Assembly (NCBI GenBank): GCA_003488465.1
Contig: DNLN01000023.1
Coordinates: 1-13,268, forward strand
Reading direction: 5' to 3'
Source of the DNA: Sutterella sp.
GTDB taxonomy: Bacteria > Pseudomonadota > Gammaproteobacteria > Burkholderiales > Burkholderiaceae_F
Length of the DNA: 13,268 nt
The position numbers and the translations under genes were made by a program. The notes below the pieces were generated by a model. That model was not told the origin of the DNA. It ran no database searches and saw nothing but the letters and a program-made list of their open reading frames with translations. Shown in pieces: positions 1-6,917 of this stretch. Numbering within the stretch: position 1 is the first letter of the stretch; every line of letters begins with the position of its first letter.

Positions 1-173
1 AGCGAGTTCCGGACCAGATCGAGCAGTCCCGAGCGCACGGCGCTGCCGCCCCCGTAGACGATGAGCGCCCTCTTTGGAGACTCGGGCAGGGCGGCGAGCT
101 CCCTGCCGATTTCGCCCTCCATGCTCCGGCCGAACATCAGCTTTGTGGGATTGCAGTATGTGAAGTCCAGCAT
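1..173 (-). CDS. Iron-containing alcohol dehydrogenase, YqhD/BdhA type (partial, N-terminus only)
   Basis: Only the first 57 codons are present; the gene continues past the left edge. The N-terminus reads MLDFTYCNPTKLMFG and, at residues 38-44, LIVYGGG. This pairing is the start of the NAD(P)H-binding fold in the YqhD/BdhA branch of iron-dependent alcohol dehydrogenases, which reduce aldehydes such as butanal or short toxic aldehydes in the cytoplasm. The metal-binding histidines lie in the missing C-terminal half, so activity cannot be judged. The ATG is preceded by a good ribosome binding site (GAGGAG about 8 nt upstream). It begins 22 bp after the relA stop on the same strand with no terminator between, so co-transcription with relA is likely. 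Confident on family, not on substrate. Confidence 0.85.
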   Translation of the reverse strand, partial: MLDFTYCNPTKLMFGRSMEGEIGRELAALPESPKRALIVYGGGSAVRSGLLDLVRNS

Positions 174-195
174 GAGAGTGGTCTCCTCTAGAATG

Positions 196-2301
196 TTACG
201 CGCGGCGGGCGAGCATCACGCCCTTGACATCCCGAATGAGCGCGAGCGTTTGCTGCAGATCGTTGGTCGAGGCGATTTCAACGGAAAAGCGCATGTGCGC
301 ATCGCCCTTCACATTCTTCGTGTTCATGCCGATCAGGCTCTGCTTTTGCTTGGAAATGATTTCCGTGATGTCCCGGATCAAGCCCACGCGGTCCTTGGCG
401 ATCACGAGGATCTCCACCGGGTAAAGCGCATCGCGCGCCTTGCCCCAGCTCACCTCGATCATGCGCTCGTGGGAATTTGCCGAGAGGTTTCTCACGTTGG
501 GGCAGTCCATGCGGTGGATGGTAACACCCCTGCCGCGGGTCACAAAACCGATGATCTCATCGGGCGGCGCCGGATGGCAGCAGCGCGCGAGCTGCGTGAG
601 CAGCGAGTCCACCCCGACCACGAGCACGCCGCCCTTGGCGGCGCGAGAGTGGCTCACATGGATCTCCTCCTCCTCGGCCTTGTCCTCCTCGGCGGGCTGC
701 ACAGCCTGTTCGATCGAGCGGGTGCTCAGCTCATCCTTGGCAAAAGCCACGCACAGATCCTCGACCTTGTCGTAGCCAAGACGCTGCGCGATGTCCTCGA
801 GCTTCACAGCAGTCTTTCCAAGACGCGCAAGCTCCTTGTCAAGGCGCTCGCGCCCGGCCTGCGTCTGCTCGGCGAGCTGCTGCGCATTGAACCACTGACG
901 CACCTTGGTGCGGGTGCGGGCGCTCACGGCGTAGCCGAGCTCGGGATTGAGCCAGTCTCGGGACGGACCGCCCGTTTTGGCGGTGACGATTTCGACCGTC
1001 TGGCCGGTCCGCAGCTTGGTATTGAGGGGCACCATGACGCCGTTCACGCGCGCGCCGCGGCACCGGTGGCCGAGCTCGGTATGGAGCTGATAGGCGAAGT
1101 CGATCGGAGTGGCGCCGTCCTGGAGCTCGAGCACGCGCCCCTGGGGCGTCAGCGCATAGACGTGATCGTCCGTGACGCCGGGCCTGCTGGGCGCGTCGAC
1201 GTCGCTCTTCCACGCGAGGATCTGGCGCAGCCACGCAACGCGCCGTTCCTCGGCCTCGGCCGCCTTGTCCTTGTTGGAATTGCCGGCCTCCTTGTAGTGC
1301 CAGTGGGCGGCAACGCCGAGTTCGGCGAACTCATGCATCGCTCTGGTGCGGATCTGGATCTCGACGGGCTTGCCCTCGGGATCGCGCATCACGGTGTGCA
1401 GGGACTGATAGCCGTTGGGCTTGGGATGGGCGATGTAGTCGTCGTATTCCTTCTCGATGATCGTGAAGTGCTCCTGCACGATGGAGAGCACCTCGTAGCA
1501 GTGCTCGACCGAGTCGACGATGATGCGCATCGCGCGGATGTCAAAGAGCTGATCGAAGCGGAGGTGCTTTCGCTCCATCTTCTTGTAGATGGAGAAGATG
1601 TGCTTCGGGCGTCCGCTCACTTCGGCCTTGATGCCGTTTCTCTCAAGGAGCTCCTTGACGATCTTGACGCACTTTTCCATGAAGAGCAGGCGCTCCTCGC
1701 GGGACTCGTCGAGCTCGCGAACGATCTCGTGGTAGACCTTGGGCTGGGTGAAGCGAAGCGACAGATCCTCAAGCTCCCACTTCATCTGCCAGATGCCGAG
1801 GCGGTTGGCAAGCGGCGCATAGAGCGCAAGGGTCTCGCGGCCGAACCGGTCCGCGCCCGGCGCTTCGGCGTTGGCGTACCAGCGCAGCGTCTGCAGGCGG
1901 CTTGCAAGCCGCAGGATCACAACGCGCAGATCCGTGCACATGGCAAGCAGCATCCTGCGGATTTCCTCGGGCTGGATCACGGCCCCCGATTCACCGTCGC
2001 TCTGTCGGGTCTTGTTGTTGACCTGCATGAGGCGCTGGAAATCCTCGACAAGGCGTCTGACGGACACGCCGAAGGTCTTTTCAATCCATTCGCTCGAGTC
2101 GTGAATCAGGTCCTTGGAGTGAAAGAGATAGGCGGCGGCAAAAAGTTCGTCATCCTGTCCGACGGTCTTCAGGATATCCACCATGCCGTCGGCGTGCTCA
2201 AGGCAGGGCTCCCCGGTTGGCAGGAACGCTCCTTGATAAACGGGCTCCACCACCCTGCGTGCAAGTTTCCAATCTGTCCGTATTGCTTCTGAATCAGCCA
2301 T
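196..2301 (-). CDS. relA: RelA, ribosome-associated (p)ppGpp synthetase
   Basis: 701 residues, cytoplasmic. Transfers pyrophosphate from ATP to GTP/GDP when uncharged tRNA stalls the ribosome. Domain order: degenerate HD hydrolase region (about 30-160), where the metal-binding HD pair is replaced by HS at 61-62 and the usual HDxxED is missing; synthetase domain (about 225-340) with EYDD at 285-288, the EXDD signature of RelA rather than the RXKD of bifunctional SpoT/Rel; TGS (about 379-440); zinc-finger region with CC at 574-575 and DC at 599-600; C-terminal ACT (about 628-701). A short acidic stretch (538-547) precedes the zinc finger. It is therefore a synthetase-only enzyme, and a separate SpoT/Rel hydrolase should be encoded elsewhere. 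The ATG has no clear Shine-Dalgarno (A-rich leader), but the N-terminus fits the family length. Followed 22 bp later by the alcohol dehydrogenase gene. Confidence 0.95.
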   Translation of the reverse strand: MADSEAIRTDWKLARRVVEPVYQGAFLPTGEPCLEHADGMVDILKTVGQDDELFAAAYLFHSKDLIHDSSEWIEKTFGVSVRRLVEDFQRLMQVNNKTRQSDGESGAVIQPEEIRRMLLAMCTDLRVVILRLASRLQTLRWYANAEAPGADRFGRETLALYAPLANRLGIWQMKWELEDLSLRFTQPKVYHEIVRELDESREERLLFMEKCVKIVKELLERNGIKAEVSGRPKHIFSIYKKMERKHLRFDQLFDIRAMRIIVDSVEHCYEVLSIVQEHFTIIEKEYDDYIAHPKPNGYQSLHTVMRDPEGKPVEIQIRTRAMHEFAELGVAAHWHYKEAGNSNKDKAAEAEERRVAWLRQILAWKSDVDAPSRPGVTDDHVYALTPQGRVLELQDGATPIDFAYQLHTELGHRCRGARVNGVMVPLNTKLRTGQTVEIVTAKTGGPSRDWLNPELGYAVSARTRTKVRQWFNAQQLAEQTQAGRERLDKELARLGKTAVKLEDIAQRLGYDKVEDLCVAFAKDELSTRSIEQAVQPAEEDKAEEEEIHVSHSRAAKGGVLVVGVDSLLTQLARCCHPAPPDEIIGFVTRGRGVTIHRMDCPNVRNLSANSHERMIEVSWGKARDALYPVEILVIAKDRVGLIRDITEIISKQKQSLIGMNTKNVKGDAHMRFSVEIASTNDLQQTLALIRDVKGVMLARRA

Positions 2302-2360
2302 TTTTTACTGTGTTTTCTGTTTATGAATAGTCGCGACGCATTCGTTGCGCTGTCCTTCTG

Positions 2361-2366
2361 ATTGTA
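2361..2366 (-). promoter_or_regulatory. Candidate -10 box for relA
   Basis: On the minus strand this reads TACAAT, 5 of 6 matches to the sigma70 -10 consensus, 59 bp upstream of the relA ATG. No convincing -35 lies 16-18 bp upstream; that position falls in the T-rich tail of the terminator at 2381-2405. It would give relA its own promoter just after the nhaD terminator. Weak call. Confidence 0.35.
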
Positions 2367-2380
2367 GCCGGATGCTAGGG

Positions 2381-2405
2381 AAAAACCCGCTCCGGGCGGG
2401 CTTTC
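2381..2405 (-). terminator. Intrinsic terminator after nhaD
   Basis: Read on the minus strand: stem CCCGC/GCGGG with a 5-nt loop, followed directly by TTTTT. It lies about 125 bp past the nhaD stop and 80 bp before the relA ATG. A run of A/T on both sides means it may also work weakly on the plus strand. Confidence 0.75.
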
Positions 2406-2430
2406 TCAACGCTTCTTTTGGCGTATTCCC

Positions 2431-2452
2431 AAAAAAGCGCCCGGGCCGCTTG
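2431..2452 (-). terminator. Second terminator-like hairpin after nhaD
   Basis: Minus strand: stem AAGCG/CGCTT around a 7-nt GC-rich loop, running into six T residues (the A-run at 2431-2436 on the plus strand). It precedes the terminator at 2381-2405, so nhaD transcripts meet two such hairpins in tandem. The stem is short, so this is likely the weaker one. Confidence 0.5.
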
Positions 2453-2483
2453 CAAAAAGCAGACCCGGGGCGGATTCGGGAAG

Positions 2484-2520
2484 GTTCTCCGAATCGATTT
2501 TCAGGTCGGATCCGGAGAAC
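2484..2520. repeat. Inverted repeat just past the nhaD stop
   Basis: Arms GTTCTCCG (2484-2491) and CGGAGAAC (2513-2520) are perfect complements and extend to 11 of 12 pairs with one mismatch. The element starts 10 bp beyond the nhaD stop and has no T-run on either side, so it looks like an mRNA 3'-end stabiliser or a processing site rather than a terminator by itself. Confidence 0.55.
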
Positions 2521-2530
2521 GTCGGTCTTG

Positions 2531-3943
2531 TTACAGGAAAACGAGGTTCACGATGAAGAACGTCGGGAACAGGATGCCGACCGACCAGACCATGTAGCCG
2601 AAGAAGCTCGGCATCTTGATCGAGCGCTCGCCGCAGATGGCGACCACCATGAAGTTGGGGGCGTTGCCGATGTAGGTCACGGCACCCATGAACACGGCGC
2701 CCATGGACACGGCCATGAGGGTGTGGGCGTGGGTGGTCATCATCGCGGTGGGATCGCCGCCGGCGAGGTTGAAGAACGCCAGATACGTCGGAGCGTTGTC
2801 AAGGAACGCCGAGAGCATGCCGGTCAGCCAAAAGAACATCAGGTTGTTGAATTCGCCGGCTTCGTTCGTCACGAGGGCGACGAGGCTGGCAAAAGCTCCG
2901 GAGTGCCCGGCCCTGAGCATCTCGAGCACCGGCACGATGCACATGAAGATGCCGAAGAAGAGCTTGGCGACTTCAAGGATCGGAGCCCAGGTGAACTCGT
3001 TGGCCTTGCGGGCCTCTTCCGGCGTCGTTGCAAGCGAGAGGATCGCGAGAACCACAAAGCACGCATCGCGCACGATGCCCTGCAGCTTCATGTGCACGGA
3101 AAGCAGGCTGAACTCGACGCCCGGATTCCAGATGCCGCTCATCAGGACGGCGGCCACGATGCCGGCGAGGTATGCGAAGTTGATGCCGCCGGAAATTTCA
3201 ATCGCCTTGCCCGAGGAGTTTTCGGGAGCGCGGACGTTGCCCTCGGCAACATCCTTGCGATAGAAGAAGCTGTCGATCAGCACGTACAGGCCGATCAGGA
3301 TCGCAAGCGTGAGCGTGAGCGGCATGAACAGGTGCGTGAGCGTCCAGAAGAAATCCACTCCGCGCAGGAAGCCGAGGAACAGCGGGGGATCGCCCAGGGG
3401 CGTCAGGCACCCGCCGATGTTGGCCACGATGAAGATGAAGAAGATGAACGTGTGCATCTTGTACTTGCGGCTTTCGTTGGCCTTGATGAGCGGACGGATG
3501 AGCAGCATCGCCGCGCCGGTCGTACCCATCAGGTTTGCGCAGAACGCGCCGATCAGAAGAATCACCGCATTTACGATGGGGGTGCCGACGAAGCGTCCCT
3601 TGATATGAATGCCGCCCGCGACGATGAAGAGCGCACCCACGAACAGGATGAAGGGCACGTAGTCGCCGATCATCGCATGCGCAATGGAGCCCACGGCGAC
3701 ATTGAACGGTGCATAGATGAACAGAGGAATCGCGCAGCACAGAGCCCAGAACACGGCGACCTTGCCGAAATGGTGGTGCCAGAAATGCGGGGCGAACAGC
3801 GGGAACAGTGCAATCGAGAGCAGGATTCCGGCAAACGGAACGGCCCAGAGCAGCGACAGCTGGGAGCCGTCAAGCGAAGCGGCGGACGCGGCGGCGGGAA
3901 CGAGCGCCGCAAGAGCTATGGTGAGTTTTCTGAAACAAGACAC
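2531..3943 (-). CDS. nhaD: NhaD-type Na+/H+ antiporter (ion transporter superfamily)
   Basis: 470 residues, very hydrophobic, with roughly 11-13 membrane segments. Expected to exchange cytoplasmic Na+ (or Li+) for external protons across the inner membrane. Family hallmarks appear in two halves: GTTGAAMLLIRP (140-151) with LTPLGDPPLFLGFLRG (180-195) in the first, and LDNAPTYLAF (381-390) with YIGNAPNF (424-431) in the second; these carry the polar and acidic residues of the NhaD / citrate-transporter-like fold. The N-terminus (residues 1-21, ending AAASA) looks like a cleavable signal peptide before the first transport helix. The start is GTG, chosen because AAGGAG lies 8 nt upstream and no ATG fits. 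Own promoter at 4033-4061. The antiporter assignment is by family; the ion is inferred. Confidence 0.85.
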   Translation of the reverse strand: MSCFRKLTIALAALVPAAASAASLDGSQLSLLWAVPFAGILLSIALFPLFAPHFWHHHFGKVAVFWALCCAIPLFIYAPFNVAVGSIAHAMIGDYVPFILFVGALFIVAGGIHIKGRFVGTPIVNAVILLIGAFCANLMGTTGAAMLLIRPLIKANESRKYKMHTFIFFIFIVANIGGCLTPLGDPPLFLGFLRGVDFFWTLTHLFMPLTLTLAILIGLYVLIDSFFYRKDVAEGNVRAPENSSGKAIEISGGINFAYLAGIVAAVLMSGIWNPGVEFSLLSVHMKLQGIVRDACFVVLAILSLATTPEEARKANEFTWAPILEVAKLFFGIFMCIVPVLEMLRAGHSGAFASLVALVTNEAGEFNNLMFFWLTGMLSAFLDNAPTYLAFFNLAGGDPTAMMTTHAHTLMAVSMGAVFMGAVTYIGNAPNFMVVAICGERSIKMPSFFGYMVWSVGILFPTFFIVNLVFL

Positions 3944-4032
3944 GCCTGTTACTCCTTCTTTTGAACTCGTCGTGAAGGTGGTCTAATCGGTCCAGTCATC
4001 GCAACATGCACTCGGGCTAGACCGCTTGTTTG

Positions 4033-4061
4033 ATTTTAGCCAAATTGCAAAGCAGTGTTTA
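4033..4061 (-). promoter_or_regulatory. Sigma70-type promoter for nhaD
   Basis: On the minus strand: -35 TAAACA (4061-4056, 4 of 6 matches), exactly 17 bp spacer, -10 TAAAAT (4038-4033, 5 of 6). Transcription would start near 4026, giving a leader of about 80 nt before the GTG at 3943. This is the best-formed promoter in the window. Confidence 0.6.
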
Positions 4062-4090
4062 CATTCCGATGACTGCGGGATCGTTGCCGG

Positions 4091-4135
4091 CGGCTGGAGG
4101 CCGTCCCACGGGCCCGCCAAACCGTCCGCTTGGCG
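4091..4135. repeat. GC-rich hairpin cluster upstream of the nhaD promoter
   Basis: Three short perfect stems lie next to each other: CGGC/GCCG (4091-4103), CCGT/ACGG (4101-4111, overlapping the first and so an alternative to it) and CGCCAA/TTGGCG (4115-4120 with 4130-4135, 9-nt loop). None is followed by a T-run. They sit upstream of the promoter, so they would be in the nhaD leader only if transcription also starts farther upstream. Confidence 0.45.
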
Positions 4136-4226
4136 ACAGAGATCTTTCCAAGCAAGCATTTTCTTGCCATCTCGTAAGCGCAATAACCCCAGAGTGGTAA
4201 AAGACTTTCCTCGGAATAAAAATAAA

Positions 4227-4242
4227 AATGAAAATTGTCATT
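4227..4242. promoter_or_regulatory. AT-rich near-palindrome, possible operator
   Basis: AATGA-AAATTG-TCATT: 5-bp arms are exact complements around a 6-bp centre with one mismatched pair. The arms resemble half of a Fur-type site but the spacing is wrong, so the regulator is unknown. It lies about 165 bp upstream of the proposed nhaD promoter, within the most AT-rich stretch of the gap. Confidence 0.25.
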
Positions 4243-4292
4243 GATTTATTGGTAGTAACCCCAGTGCTATTTGCATAACCATTTAGGTTGTC

Positions 4293-4325
4293 AGACGATC
4301 ATCGTCTCCGGAGACTTCCGTCTCC
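4293..4325. repeat. Tandem perfect hairpins
   Basis: AGACGA/TCGTCT with loop TCA (4293-4307) is followed after 2 bp by GGAGAC/GTCTCC with loop TTCC (4310-4325). The junction GTCTCCGGAGAC (4304-4315) is itself a perfect 12-bp palindrome, so the two hairpins and the central palindrome are mutually exclusive pairings. A further GGAG at 4333-4336 can compete for CTCC at 4322-4325. Confidence 0.6.
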
Positions 4326-4456
4326 AACCCAAGGAGTCGGAGAGTGCTCAGAATTTCGCCAGAATGGGAAGCAGCCATCGCCCAGCCGTGCCGTGAAGCG
4401 CGACTGGACGGAAGCGCCTCGCGCGTCCCGGTTCTGCCCTGGATCACGCCGAGCCT

Positions 4457-4489
4457 GCACCCGGCCTCCTCAGAAACCGGGTGCGTTTT
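4457..4489 (+). terminator. Plus-strand terminator-like hairpin
   Basis: Perfect 8-bp stem GCACCCGG (4457-4464) / CCGGGTGC (4477-4484) with a 12-nt loop, followed on the plus strand by GTTTTG. The T-run is on the plus strand, that is, opposite to pncB. Read from pncB (stop at 4521) the same stem has no T-run, so it may only protect the pncB mRNA end. T-run of four only, hence moderate confidence. Confidence 0.5.
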
Positions 4490-4520
4490 GTACCTGGACG
4501 GCAGCCTGCGGCCGGAGCCG

Positions 4521-5708
4521 TCAGAATGTCTTCGGATCGAGCCCGAACACCTGGCGCAGGTACGCGAGATACGTCGGATCCTCGCACATGCCCTTGCCCG
4601 GCTCGTCTGAGATCTTCGCCACCGGCTGGCCGTTGGCTCGAATCATCTTCATGACGATGTTGATGGGCTCGGGCCCGAGGTCGTTCATGAGATTCGTGCC
4701 GATGCCGAAGGCAATGCGGATCCTGTGGTTGAAGCGCCGGTAGAGTTCAAGCGCCCGGGGCATGGTGAGCCCGTCCGAGAACACCAGCGTCTTGCTGCGC
4801 GGATCGCACTTGTTGGCCGCATAGTGCCTGATCAGCTTCTCGCCCCAGGCGAAGGGATCGCCCGAGTCATGCCTTGCTCCGTCAAAGAGCTTGCAGAAGT
4901 ACATGTCGAAGTCCTTGAGGAAGGGCTCGATGCCATACACGTCCGACAGTGCGATCCCAAGGTCTCCGCGATATTCCTTGGCCCACATCTCAAAGCCGAA
5001 GATCTGGCTGTCGCGCAGCCGGGGCCCGAGCGCCTGGCAGGCCTGCAGATACTCGTGTGCCATCGTTCCGATGGCGGCGATCCCGTAGCGGCGCGCCAGA
5101 TCGCAGTTGCTCGTGCCCGTGAAGAACTTGGGCGAGAGGCGCTGCATGAGCACCTGCGTCACACGCTCCTGCCATCTGGCTGAAAAGCGGCGCCGGGTGC
5201 CGAAGTCGCTCAGGCGGAAGTTGCCGTTGTCCGGTTCGTTCAGAACGAGATCGATCTTGGCGTTGAGCCTTCTCATGCCCTCCTCGTAGTCGGGCTCGGG
5301 AACGGCATGCCGGAAGTACACCTCGTTCACGATCGCCAGAACGGGAATCTCAAAAAGGATCGTGTGCAGCCAGGGGCCCTCGACCGTGATGTCAAGTCCG
5401 CAGCTCGAAGAGCAGTCCGGCGTGACCCGGACATACTTCTCCTTGAGGTGGAACAGGCTCAGGAACTCAACGAAGTCTGGCTTGATGAAGCGCAGAGAGT
5501 TCAGATACCCGAGCTCCTCCTCGCGAAACCTCAGGGAGCACAGATGCGAGATCTCCTCGCGAATCTCGTCCGCATAGCAACCGAGCTCGATGCCCGGGGT
5601 GCGGCACTTGAATCGGTACTTCACCTCCGCTCCGGGAAACTGATGGAGCACGCACTGCATCATCGTGAACTTGTACAGGTCGGTATCGAGAAGCGATTCG
5701 ATGATCAT
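4521..5708 (-). CDS. pncB: Nicotinate phosphoribosyltransferase
   Basis: 395 residues, the usual bacterial PncB length (about 400). Cytoplasmic enzyme that joins nicotinate to PRPP, with ATP, to make nicotinate mononucleotide, the entry step of NAD salvage by the Preiss-Handler route. The N-terminus [12 protein letters not shown] is the family signature. GTMAHEY (214-220) carries His218, the equivalent of the autophosphorylated histidine. FGTRRR (169-174), RHDSGDP (279-285) and FGIGTNL (334-340) form the PRPP/nucleotide site. The ATG has GGAGGG about 8 nt upstream. It begins 33 bp after the nagZ stop on the same strand, so the two are probably co-transcribed; the pairing has no obvious metabolic logic. 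No T-tailed terminator faces it downstream. Confidence 0.95.
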   Translation of the reverse strand: MIIESLLDTDLYKFTMMQCVLHQFPGAEVKYRFKCRTPGIELGCYADEIREEISHLCSLRFREEELGYLNSLRFIKPDFVEFLSLFHLKEKYVRVTPDCSSSCGLDITVEGPWLHTILFEIPVLAIVNEVYFRHAVPEPDYEEGMRRLNAKIDLVLNEPDNGNFRLSDFGTRRRFSARWQERVTQVLMQRLSPKFFTGTSNCDLARRYGIAAIGTMAHEYLQACQALGPRLRDSQIFGFEMWAKEYRGDLGIALSDVYGIEPFLKDFDMYFCKLFDGARHDSGDPFAWGEKLIRHYAANKCDPRSKTLVFSDGLTMPRALELYRRFNHRIRIAFGIGTNLMNDLGPEPINIVMKMIRANGQPVAKISDEPGKGMCEDPTYLAYLRQVFGLDPKTF

Positions 5709-5741
5709 TGCCGTTTCCCTCCAGACTGTGGCCGCGCCGCC

Positions 5742-6767
5742 TTAAGCAATCGTAACGGCAGGAGCAAGCTGCTCGCGCGCAACGCGATAGAGCTGAGTGT
5801 TCTTCAGCGACTCGAAATCAAGCGCCGGCCCCTTGGGAGCGAGCCTTGCTGCGCGCTCTCTGAATCCGGCCGTGGGCTCCCACTTGAGTGCGGCAAGCAG
5901 TTTGTCGACCTCTTCGGGCGCGTTGCACACGATGACGGCGTCGCATCCTGCGGCAAGCGCCTTGCCTGCACGCTCGACGATGTCGCCCTGGCCCTTGGCG
6001 CCGCCCATCGAAAGGTCGTCCGAGAAGACAAAGCCCGTGAAGCGGAGTTCCTTTCTGAGGATCTCCTGCAGAATCGTTCTTGAGAACGATGCAGGGTTCA
6101 CCGGATCAAGACCCGGATACATCACATGCGCCGTCATGATGGAGGCAAGACCCGCGCCCATCCAGGTGTAGGGCTTGGCGTCGCCGCGCAGAATCCTGTT
6201 CGCCTCCCGCTCATCAACGGGCAGTCCCTCATGGCTGTCGATGGTCACATAACCGTGTCCCGGGAAGTGCTTGCCGCAGTTGGCCATACCGGCGATCAGC
6301 ATGCCCTGACTGAAGGCCCGTGCAAGGCGCGTCACGACGCGCGGATCAAGCGCGAAACTTCTCGAGCCGATGATCTGGCTGTTGCCCCAGTCAAGATCGA
6401 CGACCGGAGCGAAGGTCATGTCCACGCCGCAGGCGCGCAGTTCGGCGGCAAGCACGTATCCGGCTGCCGTCACGGAGCGCGCGGCTGCCTCCGGATCGTC
6501 CTTCCACTGGATGCCGTAATCACGCATGGCGGGAATTTCGGTAAAGCCTTCACGGAAACGCTGCACGCGTCCGCCCTCCTGATCGACGCTGATCAGCACT
6601 CCGGGCTTAACGGCATGAATGCTCCTGCAGAGCTCGGCGAGCTGCGCGGGATTTTCATAGTTTCTCGTGAACAGGATCACCATTCCGACGAGCGGATGGG
6701 AGATGCGCCGCACGTCCTCATCGGTGAGCACTGTTCCGGCAATATCGCAAACGACTGGTCCAAGCAT
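5742..6767 (-). CDS. nagZ: Beta-N-acetylhexosaminidase NagZ (peptidoglycan recycling)
   Basis: 341 residues, a single-domain glycoside hydrolase family 3 enzyme without signal peptide, so cytoplasmic. It removes GlcNAc from 1,6-anhydro-MurNAc peptides during muropeptide recycling, and so can influence beta-lactamase induction in species with AmpR/AmpC. Motifs: MLGPVVCDIAG start, DQEGGRVQRF (62-71), KHFPGHG (166-172), the catalytic loop DSH (177-179) with the general acid/base histidine at 179, and SDDLSM (249-254) with the nucleophile aspartate. The ATG has AAGGA about 8 nt upstream. In many betaproteobacteria nagZ follows recO-pdxJ-acpS; here it follows recO directly across 150 bp. Confidence 0.95.
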   Translation of the reverse strand: MLGPVVCDIAGTVLTDEDVRRISHPLVGMVILFTRNYENPAQLAELCRSIHAVKPGVLISVDQEGGRVQRFREGFTEIPAMRDYGIQWKDDPEAAARSVTAAGYVLAAELRACGVDMTFAPVVDLDWGNSQIIGSRSFALDPRVVTRLARAFSQGMLIAGMANCGKHFPGHGYVTIDSHEGLPVDEREANRILRGDAKPYTWMGAGLASIMTAHVMYPGLDPVNPASFSRTILQEILRKELRFTGFVFSDDLSMGGAKGQGDIVERAGKALAAGCDAVIVCNAPEEVDKLLAALKWEPTAGFRERAARLAPKGPALDFESLKNTQLYRVAREQLAPAVTIA

Positions 6768-6874
6768 TGTGTCTTTCCTTTGTCTGTCTAACTCATGAGA
6801 AGGGCGGTCGGCACGCGCCGCATCCGCCCCCTTTCGCGCCCATGAATTCTAGCCACTGCAAGGCGAAAGATCGG

Positions 6875-6891
6875 GCTCTACCGGGCAGAGC
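6875..6891 (-). terminator. Small hairpin after recO
   Basis: Stem GCTCT/AGAGC with a 7-nt loop, 27 bp past the recO stop. On the minus strand it is followed by CCGATCTTT, a poor T-tract, so it is at most a weak terminator or a pause site. A TAGAAT box (minus strand, 6846-6851) 24 bp further on could be a -10 for nagZ, without a recognisable -35. Confidence 0.3.
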
Positions 6892-6917
6892 TAACGCTTG
6901 GCGGATCCCGAGCTCGG

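Larger units (their letters stand above)
3944..4520. other. 577-bp intergenic region between pncB and nhaD
   Basis: I see no convincing protein gene here. The part next to nhaD (3944-4280) is mixed: a probable promoter (4033-4061), a GC-rich hairpin cluster (4091-4135) and an AT-rich tract (4200-4260) with a 16-bp near-palindrome. The part next to pncB (4290-4520) is GC-rich and holds tandem hairpins (4293-4325) and a strong stem with a T-run on the plus strand (4457-4489). Both ends are treated separately. Confidence 0.7.

Noticed and set aside
61..2292. Long plus-strand open frame (743 codons) opposite relA
   Set aside because: Low-complexity His/Asp/Leu/Ala-rich product of the kind produced opposite GC-rich coding DNA; the minus strand encodes a full conserved RelA.
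2345..3964. Plus-strand open frame (539 codons) opposite nhaD
   Set aside because: Product dominated by His, Glu, Asp and Arg, an antisense shadow of the membrane protein; no family features.
4201..4220. GAGGAAAGTC on the minus strand, resembling the conserved P4 region of RNase P RNA
   Set aside because: The bases around it are AT-rich and none of the other conserved RNase P elements are present.
4184..4264. Two copies of TAACCCCAG 72 bp apart
   Set aside because: A 9-bp repeat is expected by chance in a gap of this size; flanking bases differ.
4291..4325. Tandem hairpins considered as a guanidine-II (mini-ykkC) riboswitch
   Set aside because: The loops are TCA and TTCC, not the required ACGR, and no transporter gene follows on that strand.
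4346..4374. CTCAG ... AAGCAGCC resembling the SRP (4.5S) RNA tip
   Set aside because: The enclosed loop is about 7 nt too long, the tetraloop is missing and no long flanking helix is visible.
4288..4743. Plus-strand open frame of 151 codons starting in the gap before pncB
   Set aside because: Arg/Pro/Ser-rich, runs into antisense pncB, crosses the plus-strand terminator at 4457-4489, and has no Shine-Dalgarno.
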